Source: Butyrivibrio sp. (GTDB taxonomy: Bacteria > Bacillota > Clostridia > Lachnospirales > Lachnospiraceae). Taken from it: a DNA stretch of 64,000 bases. This document shows, piece after piece, positions 1 to 7,709 of the stretch (the stretch's first letter is position 1; the number at the start of each line of letters is the position of its first letter). A model generated the notes under the pieces. That model was not told where the DNA came from, did not search any database, and worked only from the letters and a program-made list of their open reading frames with translations. A program made the translations under genes and the position numbers. Location: positions 1 to 64,000 of the forward strand of contig SVFV01000007.1 in assembly GCA_015056655.1 (NCBI GenBank), in the 5' to 3' direction.

Positions 1-80
1 CAGCGTCTTTAGGCGCTGGCCGGTAACTGCCCCTTATAGGGGCGAGCAAACCACCCGTTGGACGGGTGGTTATGATTGAG
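1..80 (+). mobile_element. possible right end of an IS200/IS605-type element (TnpB omega-RNA-like 3' end)
   Basis: Three hairpins lie in series. The first is GCGTC/GGCGC at 3-16, with one G-T pair. The second is GCCCCT/AGGGGC at 29-43 with a 3-nt loop. The third is a perfect 10-bp stem AACCACCCGT/ACGGGTGGTT at 49-71 with a TGG loop. A row of GC-rich hairpins in AT-rich DNA, ending in an ACCACCC/GGGTGGT stem, resembles the 3' end of IS605 OrfB (TnpB) elements, where the guide RNA scaffold overlaps the right end. No transposase lies in the window, so the rest would be to the left of position 1 or lost. This is recognition from memory of such ends, and an ordinary terminator cluster is the alternative. 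Confidence 0.35.
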
Positions 81-275
81 GGGCTGACGTTGGCGATTCC
101 TTGCGTGGGAGTGGCTTTGTATGCCTGTTGATGTTGCATTTTGAAGTTGCTCTTTACAATCTGTTGATTGTTCTGTATAGTAGTCGATGGATTTATGAAA
201 GATTTTCTTTTCAATAATTCTTTTGAATGGTTGCTTTATTCATAAAGTAGCTAAATTATTCCAAACTTGAGTGTT

Positions 276-474
276 TATATACCTTTTTGAATGCGGTGGG
301 GAGAAACAGGTATATAAGACAGAGATTTGCATATACATTTATATACCTTTTTCGGTGCCCAATTGGCGTATTCAGATGATTTGCCACAAAAAGCAAAGGA
401 AAAAGTATATAAAACAAGAAAAAATGGTTCAATTATATACCAGCCATATTTGTTGCGGAAGAATTAGGTATATA
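276..474. repeat. periodic inverted TATATACC motifs
   Basis: TATATACC occurs at 276-283, 340-347 and 434-441. Its complement GGTATATA occurs at 309-316 and 467-474, with a one-mismatch copy AGTATATA at 404-411. The copies alternate in orientation. Starts are 33, 31, 64, 30 and 33 bp apart, so one position near 372 looks skipped. This is about three helical turns per step. No convincing gene overlaps the region. It could be an array of protein-binding sites or the remains of a repeated element. The rest of 80-655 is AT-rich and shows no other gene. Confidence 0.5.
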
Positions 475-502
475 AATTTTGTTATTTCAGTTTTTTATAT
501 AT

Positions 503-589
503 GTAGCAGAAAAAGTATTGTAGCAGAAAAAGTATTGTTGCAGAAAAAAGTATTGTTGCAGAAAAAAGTATTGTTGCAGAAAAAAGTTT
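503..589 (+). repeat. tandem repeat, five 17-18 bp units
   Basis: Five head-to-tail units of the form GTWGCAGAAAAA(A)GTATT run from 503 to 589. The first two carry GTAGCAG and five A residues. The last three carry GTTGCAG and six A residues. The array lies about 75 bp upstream of the PD-(D/E)XK-like gene. The A tracts recur every 17-18 bp. Units are nearly identical, which suggests recent slippage or expansion. Confidence 0.85.
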
Positions 590-664
590 GAGTCTAAAGG
601 AACACCAGGAAAAGAATTATTGCTAAGAATTAGGCAGTATTAGAGATAGGAGACATTGCATCAA

Positions 665-1501
665 ATGGAGGATTTAAGCAAGAATACAGAAAAGAGGGGG
701 TGCTACGACAGAGAATGGTTAAATAGAGTCAGCACCAGGAAGGCAGAACTGGAAAAGCTGATCATGGAAAGAGAAGCTGCTATCAACAGTTCACCGGAAG
801 GACATCTAAGAGTGCAGGATAGAAACAGCTATGCCCTGTATTACTGGATAAAACAGACAGGCGACACAAACGGAGAGCTTATACCAAAGAAAAATAGAGA
901 TATCGCCAAGGGACTAGCTCAAAAGGATTATGATCAAAGTCTTGTCAGGATAGCAAAAAAGGAACTTAAAATGATATCCAAGTATCTTGAATGCGTAGAG
1001 AAAAATGATATTGACTCAATATATGATGGTTTGAGCGATAAGAGGAAGATACTTGTGATGCCTGTGATTATGCCGGATGAGGACTACGTAAAGCAGTGGA
1101 AAGAACAAACATATATACCGATGGGATTTGATGAGGGTGCAGCGGAATACTACTCCGATAGCGGCATCAGAGTCAGATCAAAATCAGAAATAATCATTGC
1201 CAATATGCTTGAAAAATATGGTGTTCCATTCAAATACGAATGCCCGGTGAAGTTAAGTAAGTGGGGGATGGTGAGACCCGACTTTACATGCCTAAATAGC
1301 CGAACACGAAAAGAGTATATTTGGGAACATTTTGGAATGATGGACGATGAGAACTATGCCAATAAAAATGTTATGAAAATCAATTTGTATGAAGAAAGCG
1401 GTTATCATGCAGGTAAAAATATGATTATGACGTTTGAAACTTCTCAACATCCTATAAGTTCTAATATAATAAAGACTATGATTAATTCATATCTTATGTG
1501 A
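665..1501 (+). CDS. hypothetical protein with PD-(D/E)XK-like nuclease motif
   Basis: The protein has 278 residues from the ATG at 665, which has an AGGAGA site 11 nt upstream. A TTG at 656 is in frame but too close to that site. The N-terminal half is charged, helical and unrecognised. The C-terminal third reads RSKSE, then about 30 residues later RPDFT, then WEHFG. E175, D206 and E221 fit the E...D...E pattern of PD-(D/E)XK nuclease folds, although the third motif is E-H-F rather than E-x-K. A short protein of this sort is common in Lachnospiraceae, but I know no tested function. It stands alone behind the repeat region and ahead of decayed genes. A DNA-cleaving role is inferred from motif spacing only. 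Confidence 0.6.
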   Translation: MEDLSKNTEKRGCYDREWLNRVSTRKAELEKLIMEREAAINSSPEGHLRVQDRNSYALYYWIKQTGDTNGELIPKKNRDIAKGLAQKDYDQSLVRIAKKELKMISKYLECVEKNDIDSIYDGLSDKRKILVMPVIMPDEDYVKQWKEQTYIPMGFDEGAAEYYSDSGIRVRSKSEIIIANMLEKYGVPFKYECPVKLSKWGMVRPDFTCLNSRTRKEYIWEHFGMMDDENYANKNVMKINLYEESGYHAGKNMIMTFETSQHPISSNIIKTMINSYLM

Positions 1502-1525
1502 AAAAATGGAGAATATAGTTTTTAA

Positions 1526-1681
1526 ATAAAAAATGAAGAGTTTCCTTGTGAGAAGCTACCACAAATGATCTCCTGGAATCCAAACATTGTAGAACATCTT
1601 TCTGCCTTGAGGGATGAATATAATGTAATGGCGAAGAAGGAAATGCTTAACTCATATGTGTTAGCAAACGGGTTAAGATAG
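1526..1681 (+). pseudogene. gene remnant, C-terminal fragment of unknown protein
   Basis: An open frame without a start codon or ribosome binding site runs from the TAA at 1523 to a TAG at 1679. Its translation is protein-like (it includes EHLSALRDEYNVMAKKEML), with an amphipathic helix and normal codon choice. It looks like the tail of a lost gene. It directly precedes the truncated grpB fragment, so this short stretch seems to have lost several genes by deletion. I do not recognise the parent family. Confidence 0.35.
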
Positions 1682-1695
1682 GAATTGGAGAAAAA

Positions 1696-1884
1696 GTGAG
1701 AACGAAGCATGTTATAGTACTACCATATGATTCAAATTGGAAAAATGAATTTGAAAAGATAAAATCAGAGCTATTACAGGTACTCGGTAATACTGCAATC
1801 TCGGTAGAACATGTCGGAAGTACTTCTGTACAAGTCACCTGTCATAGAAAAGATATACAAAGAAATTTAAATAAGAAAAAGTAA
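1696..1884 (+). pseudogene. truncated GrpB-family (UPF0157) nucleotidyltransferase
   Basis: The first 45 or so residues match the start of GrpB/UPF0157 proteins, including LPYDSNWKNEFEKIKSELL and the hallmark SVEHVGSTSV. Intact family members run to about 170 residues and continue with a catalytic region. Here the frame turns into unrelated lysine-rich sequence after VQVTCHRKD and stops at 62 residues. The gene is therefore broken just after the HVGST motif, probably by a deletion that joined it to the region before the next gene. Functional expression is unlikely. Confidence 0.7.
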
Positions 1885-1923
1885 GCAAAAACATAGAGGG
1901 ACAATATATAAAGGGAGGAAGGT

Positions 1924-2574
1924 ATGGCTTCGAGTATAGTGCATTTGGCGATAACAAATGAGTTATCAAAACGAGTATCATTTAAGGATTTGAACAGGCT
2001 CAGGTTTGGGGCAATAGTTGTTGATGCAGGAGCTGGCGGCAACGAATTTGGGAATGCCCACCTGAAGATCAATGTTTTGGATGATAAAAAGAAGACCTAT
2101 GATTTTGATAAATTCCGGGAGTTGTTTGGGGAACGTATGCTTTCGGATGATCTGTATTTGGGGTATTATCTTCATCTGGTTCAGGATGCTTTATACAGAC
2201 AATTTGTGTATGATAGATATCACTGGAATCCGACAATCCCAGGTAACGTAGAGCGTCTTCATAAGGACTATCAGATTGTAAATCAGTATGTAGTAAACAA
2301 GTATGAGCTAAAGAATGATCTGAATGTGCCTGAAGATTTTGGCAATGAAGCATTAAAGCAAATCAGTGCTTTTGATACTTCAAGACTTATGAAGAACCTG
2401 GATGCATATTTTATTCCTGTAGAGGAGGAGCCGATTTTCTTTTTTACCAAAGAGATGTCGGATGAATTCATCGGTGAAGCTGTGGATTTTTGTGTAAAAG
2501 AAGTTGAGAAAATTCGAAATGGCGAGCCTGGAATAGATATGTATGAGTATGCTTGGAACAGGGCAGCAGTATAA
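1924..2574 (+). CDS. zinc-dependent phospholipase C-like hydrolase
   Basis: This 216-residue protein starts MASSIVHLAITNEL behind a strong AGGGAGGA site. The opening SSIVHLAI and the central LGYYLHLVQDALYRQF (about residues 79-94, an H-x3-D metal-ligand pattern) are typical of the zinc-dependent phospholipase C/S1-P1 nuclease-like family seen across Firmicutes. Further histidines (H98, H111) are candidate metal ligands. There is no signal peptide, so it probably acts in the cytoplasm, unlike secreted phospholipases, and its substrate is unknown. A methyltransferase gene follows after 49 bp on the same strand. Confidence 0.6.
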   Translation: MASSIVHLAITNELSKRVSFKDLNRLRFGAIVVDAGAGGNEFGNAHLKINVLDDKKKTYDFDKFRELFGERMLSDDLYLGYYLHLVQDALYRQFVYDRYHWNPTIPGNVERLHKDYQIVNQYVVNKYELKNDLNVPEDFGNEALKQISAFDTSRLMKNLDAYFIPVEEEPIFFFTKEMSDEFIGEAVDFCVKEVEKIRNGEPGIDMYEYAWNRAAV

Positions 2575-2623
2575 ATTTCCAAATGACTAGAAATATAACT
2601 TGATAAGGGAGGAAATTATTGGT

Positions 2624-3376
2624 ATGGAAGATTGCAGCGTACAGCACAAAAAGGCCTGGGAGTTTGATGCTTATAACTTCTGGGTAAAGACAGCAGGAAC
2701 TCCGGCTGAGAGAGCAGCAAAAGACAAAGCTGATCCAAAGAAAATGCTTAAGCAGCATGCGAAATTTTTTGATTCCTGCGAAGGATTGAAAATAGCAAAT
2801 ATCTGCGGATCATGTGGAAAAAAGGCAATACCTTTGGCACTTCTTGGGGCAGATGTCACGATTTTTGATATATCTGAGGACAACAAGAAATATGCGATGG
2901 AAACCGCAGAGGCAGCAGGTGTTTCAATAATTTTTGAGGTTTGCGATATCCTGAAAATTGATATGAATACCTACGCTGGCATGTTTGATGTGGTATATAT
3001 GGAAGGTGGTATTCTTCACTATTTTCATGACATAGATGAATTCATGGGAATTATGTACAAATTGCTGAAACCAAAGGGAAAACTTATTTGTAGCGATTTC
3101 CATCCATTCAATAAAATCTCAGATATTCTTAAAACTCAGCAGCCAACAATGAGCTATTTTTCAACAGAAATCTTTGATGGGGAGATGGCCCATGCGAGGT
3201 TCTATGATGAGGAGATTCGAAAGCAGATACCAAAGTGCAAGTACAGAAAGTACACAATCAGCGAAATCATAAATGGTATCATCGGTGCGGGATTTACCCT
3301 TGAGCGCTTTGAAGAGCATCCTGCGTGGGAGGATGATACTCTTCCGGGGGAGTTTACAGCTATCGCAATAAAGTGA
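2624..3376 (+). CDS. class I SAM-dependent methyltransferase
   Basis: The protein has 250 residues from the ATG at 2624, which has AAGGGAGGA 10 nt upstream. An in-frame TTG at 2600 lies ahead of that site and is rejected. A Rossmann methyltransferase core is visible. Motif I is degenerate, reading ANICGSCGKKAIPLA in place of the usual DxGxGxG. It is followed by the acidic end of strand 2 (VTIFDIS), the motif IV region FDVVYMEGGILHYFHD, and the post-IV LLKPKGKLICSDFHP. The C-terminal part is rich in aromatic residues and probably binds the acceptor. The acceptor is unknown. The gene sits in a run of small accessory genes, with another methyltransferase 1.5 kb downstream. Confidence 0.75.
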   Translation: MEDCSVQHKKAWEFDAYNFWVKTAGTPAERAAKDKADPKKMLKQHAKFFDSCEGLKIANICGSCGKKAIPLALLGADVTIFDISEDNKKYAMETAEAAGVSIIFEVCDILKIDMNTYAGMFDVVYMEGGILHYFHDIDEFMGIMYKLLKPKGKLICSDFHPFNKISDILKTQQPTMSYFSTEIFDGEMAHARFYDEEIRKQIPKCKYRKYTISEIINGIIGAGFTLERFEEHPAWEDDTLPGEFTAIAIK

Positions 3377-3403
3377 TGATGAGTAAGTTCATGGAATAAT
3401 ATT

Positions 3404-4210
3404 ATGCATATTAAAATTGGTGAATTTGAGTTTACAGAATGCTGGGATGGAGTTTTATATAAAAAGCTTTCGAATTATCCGGAAATCTCTGAATGGGAGA
3501 TACAGACTGTCTATGATTTCATGAAGTATGAAGAGGATAATGGAAGAGAATCTGACATAGAGGCAGATTCGGCGATCCTGAAGGCTATAGAAGACTACAG
3601 ACCTACATATGAAGCGGGAGCCAGAGTTGCCACTCCGGAAAAAATAACCGAGTGCATTGCATGTCCGAAATATAAAGGTTGTATGACGGATTTTGTCTGT
3701 CATACAGCTTCTATTGAGGATGCTAAAAGCATTCTTGAAAGTGGCAAATTACTATCCGCTGTTAGAGCAAGAAAAAAGTCAGCGCAGGAACTTAAGAGCG
3801 AATCCAGGAATGCAGCAAATGATCCAGAGGACTATTTTGATTATGTAATGTTCGCATGGGGGAACTGCCAGGCTGGAGACAGGCTCGTGATGGAGCGAAA
3901 GCTGGGGCGCTTTCCAGAGGAAAGGTATCTTAGTGAGGATTTCACACCTGGTGTCAGATTTTTCTTTAAGTATGACAAATTGGTTGAGCATCCAGATAGA
4001 GTTTTCGAGGGAGTTCTTCCTTTCAAAATAAAGCACGAAGTCATTTTGAAAGACTGGGTTCATGCAATTATTATCCCGGAAAATCACAAAAATGAATTTG
4101 AGTCACATATACCATCTGATTTAAAGGACAAAGTTTACTATGTTCAAAACGATTGTAAGGATATATGGGAATGGTCCGAGAAGGTGTATGAGTTTGCAAG
4201 GCAAATATAG
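3404..4210 (+). CDS. hypothetical protein, cysteine-rich centre
   Basis: This 268-residue protein has no signal peptide or membrane segment. Residues near 85-99 carry four cysteines in the pattern C-x2-C-x5-C-x6-C (CIACPKYKGCMTDFVC), which could bind a metal. The following segment, HTASIEDAKSILESGKLLSAVRA, recalls the entry to ADP-ribosyltransferase-like folds, where a histidine precedes a helix and an S-A-R stretch. A later FFKYDKLVEHPDRVFEG fits a beta-rich core. I do not recognise the family with confidence. The gene lies 22 bp upstream of a Nudix hydrolase, probably in the same transcript, and such enzymes sometimes act on ADP-ribose-type products. Any link between the two is inference. 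Confidence 0.55.
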   Translation: MHIKIGEFEFTECWDGVLYKKLSNYPEISEWEIQTVYDFMKYEEDNGRESDIEADSAILKAIEDYRPTYEAGARVATPEKITECIACPKYKGCMTDFVCHTASIEDAKSILESGKLLSAVRARKKSAQELKSESRNAANDPEDYFDYVMFAWGNCQAGDRLVMERKLGRFPEERYLSEDFTPGVRFFFKYDKLVEHPDRVFEGVLPFKIKHEVILKDWVHAIIIPENHKNEFESHIPSDLKDKVYYVQNDCKDIWEWSEKVYEFARQI

Positions 4211-4231
4211 AGGGAAAATGGGGGAAACAAA

Positions 4232-4747
4232 ATGGCAGAAATAAAAGAAATTGAAATCTTGGGGGATAACAGGTTTGAAACCTTTACAAAAACGCGAGAT
4301 GGCTGCAGGGCTATCATTGTAAAGGATGGGAATATTCTTTTAACACATGAGAGAAATTCAGGATGGTGGTTGCTTCCAGGCGGTGGCCTCGAAGAAGGTG
4401 AGACACCAGAGGAGTGTGTCTTAAGAGAAGTAGAAGAAGAGACAGGAGTTATAGTTCGCCCTATAGATAAGTTTCTCCATGTATATGAATATTATGAGGA
4501 ATATAGATATGGTGGTTACTGCTTTATTTGTGAAGTGGCAGGTCAGGGGAAAATGAATCCGACAGAGGCAGAAATAAAACGAGGAATTGAACCAAAGTGG
4601 ATTCCATTTGAGGAGGCCATAGATATTTTTTCTAAGCACCAATCCTATGCTGCGACCAGTGAGGAAAAGAGAGGTTCATATCTTAGAGAATATACCGTGC
4701 TGTTAGAGTACATGGACTATATAAAGAATAAAGAGATGGTCAAATGA
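4232..4747 (+). CDS. Nudix hydrolase
   Basis: This 171-residue protein contains a complete Nudix box at about residues 50-72: GGGLEEGETPEE followed by REVEEETGV, which matches G-x5-E-x7-R-E-U-x-E-E-x-G-U. The glutamates of REVEEE are the expected metal ligands. Proteins of this family hydrolyse nucleoside diphosphates linked to another moiety, and the sequence does not say which. Two tyrosine-rich stretches after the box (VYEYYEEYRYGGY) may form the substrate pocket. The stop codon touches the first copy of a 25-bp direct repeat. The gene is probably co-transcribed with the upstream hypothetical gene. Confidence 0.85.
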   Translation: MAEIKEIEILGDNRFETFTKTRDGCRAIIVKDGNILLTHERNSGWWLLPGGGLEEGETPEECVLREVEEETGVIVRPIDKFLHVYEYYEEYRYGGYCFICEVAGQGKMNPTEAEIKRGIEPKWIPFEEAIDIFSKHQSYAATSEEKRGSYLREYTVLLEYMDYIKNKEMVK

Positions 4748-4807
4748 TTGACTGTATAAAGCATAAATAGAAGAACAACTAGTTGACTGTATAAAGCATA
4801 AATAGAA
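4748..4807 (+). repeat. 25-bp direct repeat between Nudix and methyltransferase genes
   Basis: An identical 25-bp sequence beginning TTGACTGTATAAAGC occurs at 4748-4772 and 4783-4807, a 35-bp period. The first copy starts directly at the Nudix stop codon. The second ends 24 bp before the next GTG start. Each copy begins with TTGACT, which resembles a -35 hexamer, but no good -10 lies at the right distance. It looks like a local tandem duplication, possibly of a binding site. Confidence 0.85.
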
Positions 4808-4831
4808 TGACAGAAAATTGAGGGAAAAGAA

Positions 4832-5575
4832 GTGGCCAAGCAAAATATTTACGATAATGATACGTTTTTTGAGGGCTTTAAGGATATAAGAAGTGATGAG
4901 ATAAATTTCAATGATCTAATAGAGACTCCGATAATAACTGCCATGCTGCCTGACATGAAAGGTAAAAAGGTCCTGGACATTGGATGTGGCATGGGCCAGC
5001 ATGCTATGCAGTATGCAAAACAGGGAGCTGAATCTGTTCTTGGAATTGATATTTCAGAGAAGATGCTGGACTACGCAAAGGAGCATAACTCTTCAGAGAA
5101 TATCACATACAAAAGGCTTGCATTCGAAGAACTGGACACATTACAGGAAAAATTTGATATCATTACAAGCTCTCTTGCTTTTGACTATGTAGAGGACTTC
5201 GGAAAGTTAATGAAGACAATACATAGTAAATTGAATGACGCTGGCTACTGTGTATTCTCAATGTCTCATCCCTTATCGACTGCTTACGACGGAGCTTATG
5301 ACAGATATACCAGAACTGAAACAGGAGAGAGACTATATGCAAACCTTCATAACTATGCTATTGAAGGAGTAAGGCATATTAATTGGATGGTTGAGGACTA
5401 TGAGGTATACCACAGAACGGTATCCACTCTTATAAACAACATAGCATCAGCAGGATTTATTATTGAAGAATGTCAGGAAGCCAAAATATCAGAGGAACTA
5501 CGCCTTAAATATCCTGACAAATTCGGTGGGATAATCCATCAACCTGACTTTATATTCTTTAGATGTAAAAAATAA
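4832..5575 (+). CDS. class I SAM-dependent methyltransferase
   Basis: The protein has 247 residues from a GTG at 4832 with GAGGGA 7 nt upstream. Motif I is canonical (VLDIGCGMGQHA, about residues 49-60), followed by VLGIDIS at the end of strand 2 and FDIITSSLAFDYVED as motif IV. The layout resembles UbiE/Tam-like small-molecule methyltransferases (Methyltransf_11/25). SMSHPLST after strand 5 and a C-terminal HQPDFIFFRCKK end are commonly seen in this subgroup. The substrate is unknown. It is the last gene of the accessory run. About 180 bp and a separate promoter precede the next gene. Confidence 0.85.
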   Translation: MAKQNIYDNDTFFEGFKDIRSDEINFNDLIETPIITAMLPDMKGKKVLDIGCGMGQHAMQYAKQGAESVLGIDISEKMLDYAKEHNSSENITYKRLAFEELDTLQEKFDIITSSLAFDYVEDFGKLMKTIHSKLNDAGYCVFSMSHPLSTAYDGAYDRYTRTETGERLYANLHNYAIEGVRHINWMVEDYEVYHRTVSTLINNIASAGFIIEECQEAKISEELRLKYPDKFGGIIHQPDFIFFRCKK

Positions 5576-5666
5576 TAGACGCAAAACTGAATTTTTACAT
5601 ATGGAATACAGCAAATTACGATATTGGATTTCGCAGGATTAAAGTCAATACAAGAACTATAAAAAC

Positions 5667-5695
5667 TTGGAAAACCGCATGGATTATGGTATCAT
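5667..5695 (+). promoter_or_regulatory. sigma-A type promoter for the secreted protein gene
   Basis: A -35 TTGGAA at 5667-5672 and a -10 TATCAT at 5690-5695 are separated by 17 bp. The start codon lies about 60 bp downstream, behind AGAGAGGGA. Confidence 0.5.
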
Positions 5696-5757
5696 GTGAA
5701 CGTTGGAGAAATCAAACTCCGAGGGAACTAAAACTAAATAAAGAGAGGGAATGAAGT

Positions 5758-6597
5758 ATGAGAAAAGGTTTACTTAAGAGGGTAGTAGCTATCGCACTTG
5801 CAGCTGCTATGACATTTGGGGGAGAGCTTGTTGCACCTCAGTTTGCGCAGACAGCACACGCAATGGAAATCGTTGAGGGTGTACTTCCTGTTGTGAATTC
5901 AGCAGATGAAGGTGCTTCTGTATCAGCAGTTTTCACACAGCAGATAAAACTTGATGATTACAAAAATGACGGAAGTGATGTTGCAAAGGGATATTTCAAG
6001 TTCAATGTTAATCAGGATTCATGGGTACATTTTGCAGGATCCTATGCATTTTCTGTAGATGTATGTGTAGGAAGTGATGTAACAATTTACAGCGATCCCA
6101 GTTTTTCAAATAAGGTGCTCGATTATCAGTTCGGATATGGCTACTGGAGAAAAAAGAAAGAGACAGCAGCGTTTTTGAAGAAGGGTACATACTACGGTTA
6201 CGTTTGCACAGTACATGAGAATCATCCTGTATTTGATGGCAATATGAACATTGTTGCTTATGCAGTACCTGTATCAAAGATTGTTAATCCTAAGATGTCA
6301 AAGAAAAAGGGCAAGACAATCGTAACATTTGCTGATTCTCTTGGCAGCTACACAAATGGTGTTCAGTATATTAACAAATCCGTTGCAAAGTCACAGCTTG
6401 GCAGAGACCAGAGTACATGGAGAAAAAAGGTATTCAGCTCATGGATCGGCGGCGATAAAAAGACAAAGATGATGAAGACAAACAGTGCTGGCAAATATAC
6501 ATTTACAGCTAAGAAGGCTGGTAAGTATACAGCAATGATCGAAGATATCTACGGAAACAGATATCAGAGAACCTTTAAAGTAAAAGTTAAAAAGTGA
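5758..6597 (+). CDS. secreted protein of unknown function
   Basis: This 279-residue protein has a clear Sec signal peptide: MRKGLLKR, then a hydrophobic stretch VVAIALAAAMTFGG, and a likely cleavage after AHA near residue 35. No lipobox is present, so it is released or wall-associated. The mature part is beta-rich with many aromatic residues (VNQDSWVHFAGSYAFSVDV, FGYGYWRKKK). The C-terminal 90 residues are very lysine-rich and contain GKYTFTAKKAGKYTAMIEDIYGNRYQRTFKV, typical of an Ig-like bacterial surface domain. The basic tail could bind anionic wall polymers. I do not recognise a family. It has its own promoter and a downstream terminator, so it is monocistronic. Confidence 0.65.
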   Translation: MRKGLLKRVVAIALAAAMTFGGELVAPQFAQTAHAMEIVEGVLPVVNSADEGASVSAVFTQQIKLDDYKNDGSDVAKGYFKFNVNQDSWVHFAGSYAFSVDVCVGSDVTIYSDPSFSNKVLDYQFGYGYWRKKKETAAFLKKGTYYGYVCTVHENHPVFDGNMNIVAYAVPVSKIVNPKMSKKKGKTIVTFADSLGSYTNGVQYINKSVAKSQLGRDQSTWRKKVFSSWIGGDKKTKMMKTNSAGKYTFTAKKAGKYTAMIEDIYGNRYQRTFKVKVKK

Positions 6598-6603
6598 TAT
6601 TTT

Positions 6604-6635
6604 AAGAGGTGTACAAGAAATTGTGCGCCTCTTTT
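6604..6635 (+). terminator. rho-independent terminator
   Basis: AAGAGG at 6604-6609 pairs with CCTCTT, and the stem is extended by TGTACAA/TTGTGCG with wobble pairs. It ends in TTTT. It lies 7 bp after the stop of the secreted protein gene. Confidence 0.75.
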
Positions 6636-6690
6636 CATAAATGCAGTTGATATATACGGATATGCAACTAGGGATTGGCAGGACTTATAG

Positions 6691-7611
6691 ATGAGAAAAG
6701 ATGTAGGCGTTATCGCTGATATACACAGCAATTTCACCGCGTTCAAAACAGCGGTTGAATACATGGAAAAAAGAGGAATAAAAGAGTTTCTTTTGCTAGG
6801 AGATTACGTGTCTGATACTACCGATACGAAAGAAACTATGCAGTATATATATGACCTCATGGAGCGATATGAGGTTAAGGCTCTTCGGGGAAACCGCGAG
6901 GAATATATACTTGGTCAAAGAAGAGTTATTCGTGGAGAATCAGATGCTCCAAGATGGCTCTATAACTCGGCAAGTGGAAACCTTCGCTATACATATGAGC
7001 TTTTATCGGAGAAAGATTTAGATTTCTTTGAGTCATTACCTATCTCTTTTAAATATGAATCAGAGGGGTATCCATCAATTACCTGTTGTCATGGTTCTCC
7101 TGAAAATGATCGCGAGCTTATGCAGATTGGCGGCGAGAATACCAAAGAGTGGTTAAGAAAAATAGATACAGATTATCTTATTGCAGGGCATACACATTAT
7201 CAGGGCGGGTTTGAGTATGAAGGAAAACATTACTTTAATACCGGATCTACCGGAATTGCCATAGATGCTCCGGGACTTGCCCAGTGCCTCATTCTTCATG
7301 GAACAGATGATTCAGAACCGGAAGGAGCATCATGGGAAGCAGAGTTTTTGAATCTTCCCTATGATGTGGATTATGTTGTTGATGCCCTGTATGAAAAGGG
7401 GCTTATGGAAAAGGGACAATGGTTTATTTCCAACAATGTATTTACGTTAACCACAGGAAATGACCTTACGCCAGAGCTTATAAACAAAGCCATGGAGCTT
7501 CAGGAAGAGACAACTGGAGAATCTGTAAAGTGGCCTTACATTGAAGAAGAATATTTTACTGAGGCAGCAAAACTGCTTGGAATTCCTGACTATAGAAATG
7601 GAAGATTATGA
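6691..7611 (+). CDS. calcineurin-like metallophosphoesterase
   Basis: This 306-residue protein carries the full calcineurin-type phosphoesterase motif series: GVIADIHSN (residues 6-14, D-x-H), LLGDYV (GD), LRGNREEY (GNxE in place of GNHE), CCHGSPEND (GH region, H-G-S), and AGHTHYQ (GHTH). These coordinate two metal ions. It resembles YfcE/MJ0936-like bacterial phosphodiesterases and diadenosine tetraphosphatase-related proteins, which are usually shorter. The extra 90 C-terminal residues are acidic and unrecognised. No signal peptide is present, so it is cytoplasmic. The asparagine-arginine in GNRE is a common variant. The substrate is not determined by sequence. Confidence 0.8.
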   Translation: MRKDVGVIADIHSNFTAFKTAVEYMEKRGIKEFLLLGDYVSDTTDTKETMQYIYDLMERYEVKALRGNREEYILGQRRVIRGESDAPRWLYNSASGNLRYTYELLSEKDLDFFESLPISFKYESEGYPSITCCHGSPENDRELMQIGGENTKEWLRKIDTDYLIAGHTHYQGGFEYEGKHYFNTGSTGIAIDAPGLAQCLILHGTDDSEPEGASWEAEFLNLPYDVDYVVDALYEKGLMEKGQWFISNNVFTLTTGNDLTPELINKAMELQEETTGESVKWPYIEEEYFTEAAKLLGIPDYRNGRL

Positions 7612-7630
7612 AATTTACTACGTTAATGCT

Positions 7631-7659
7631 TTGAAATAGTACTGGGATTAAAATATAAT
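7631..7659 (+). promoter_or_regulatory. promoter for the TlpA-like/clostripain genes
   Basis: TTGAAA at 7631-7636 and TATAAT at 7654-7659 are separated by 17 bp. They lie about 50 bp before the start of the thioredoxin-like gene. The -10 is a perfect consensus. Confidence 0.75.
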
Positions 7660-7709
7660 AAATACATGCATATTTTGCGCTAAAAGGGGGAAACCTGAAA
7701 GGAAAAGCT

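Noticed and set aside
503-589. Possible CRISPR array
   Set aside because: The units are directly adjacent with no spacers and no cas genes lie nearby, so this is a simple tandem repeat.
271-591. 106-codon open frame across the repeat region
   Set aside because: It is translated from the inverted motifs and tandem repeats, has low complexity, no ribosome binding site and ends in LLQKKVLLQKKV repeats.
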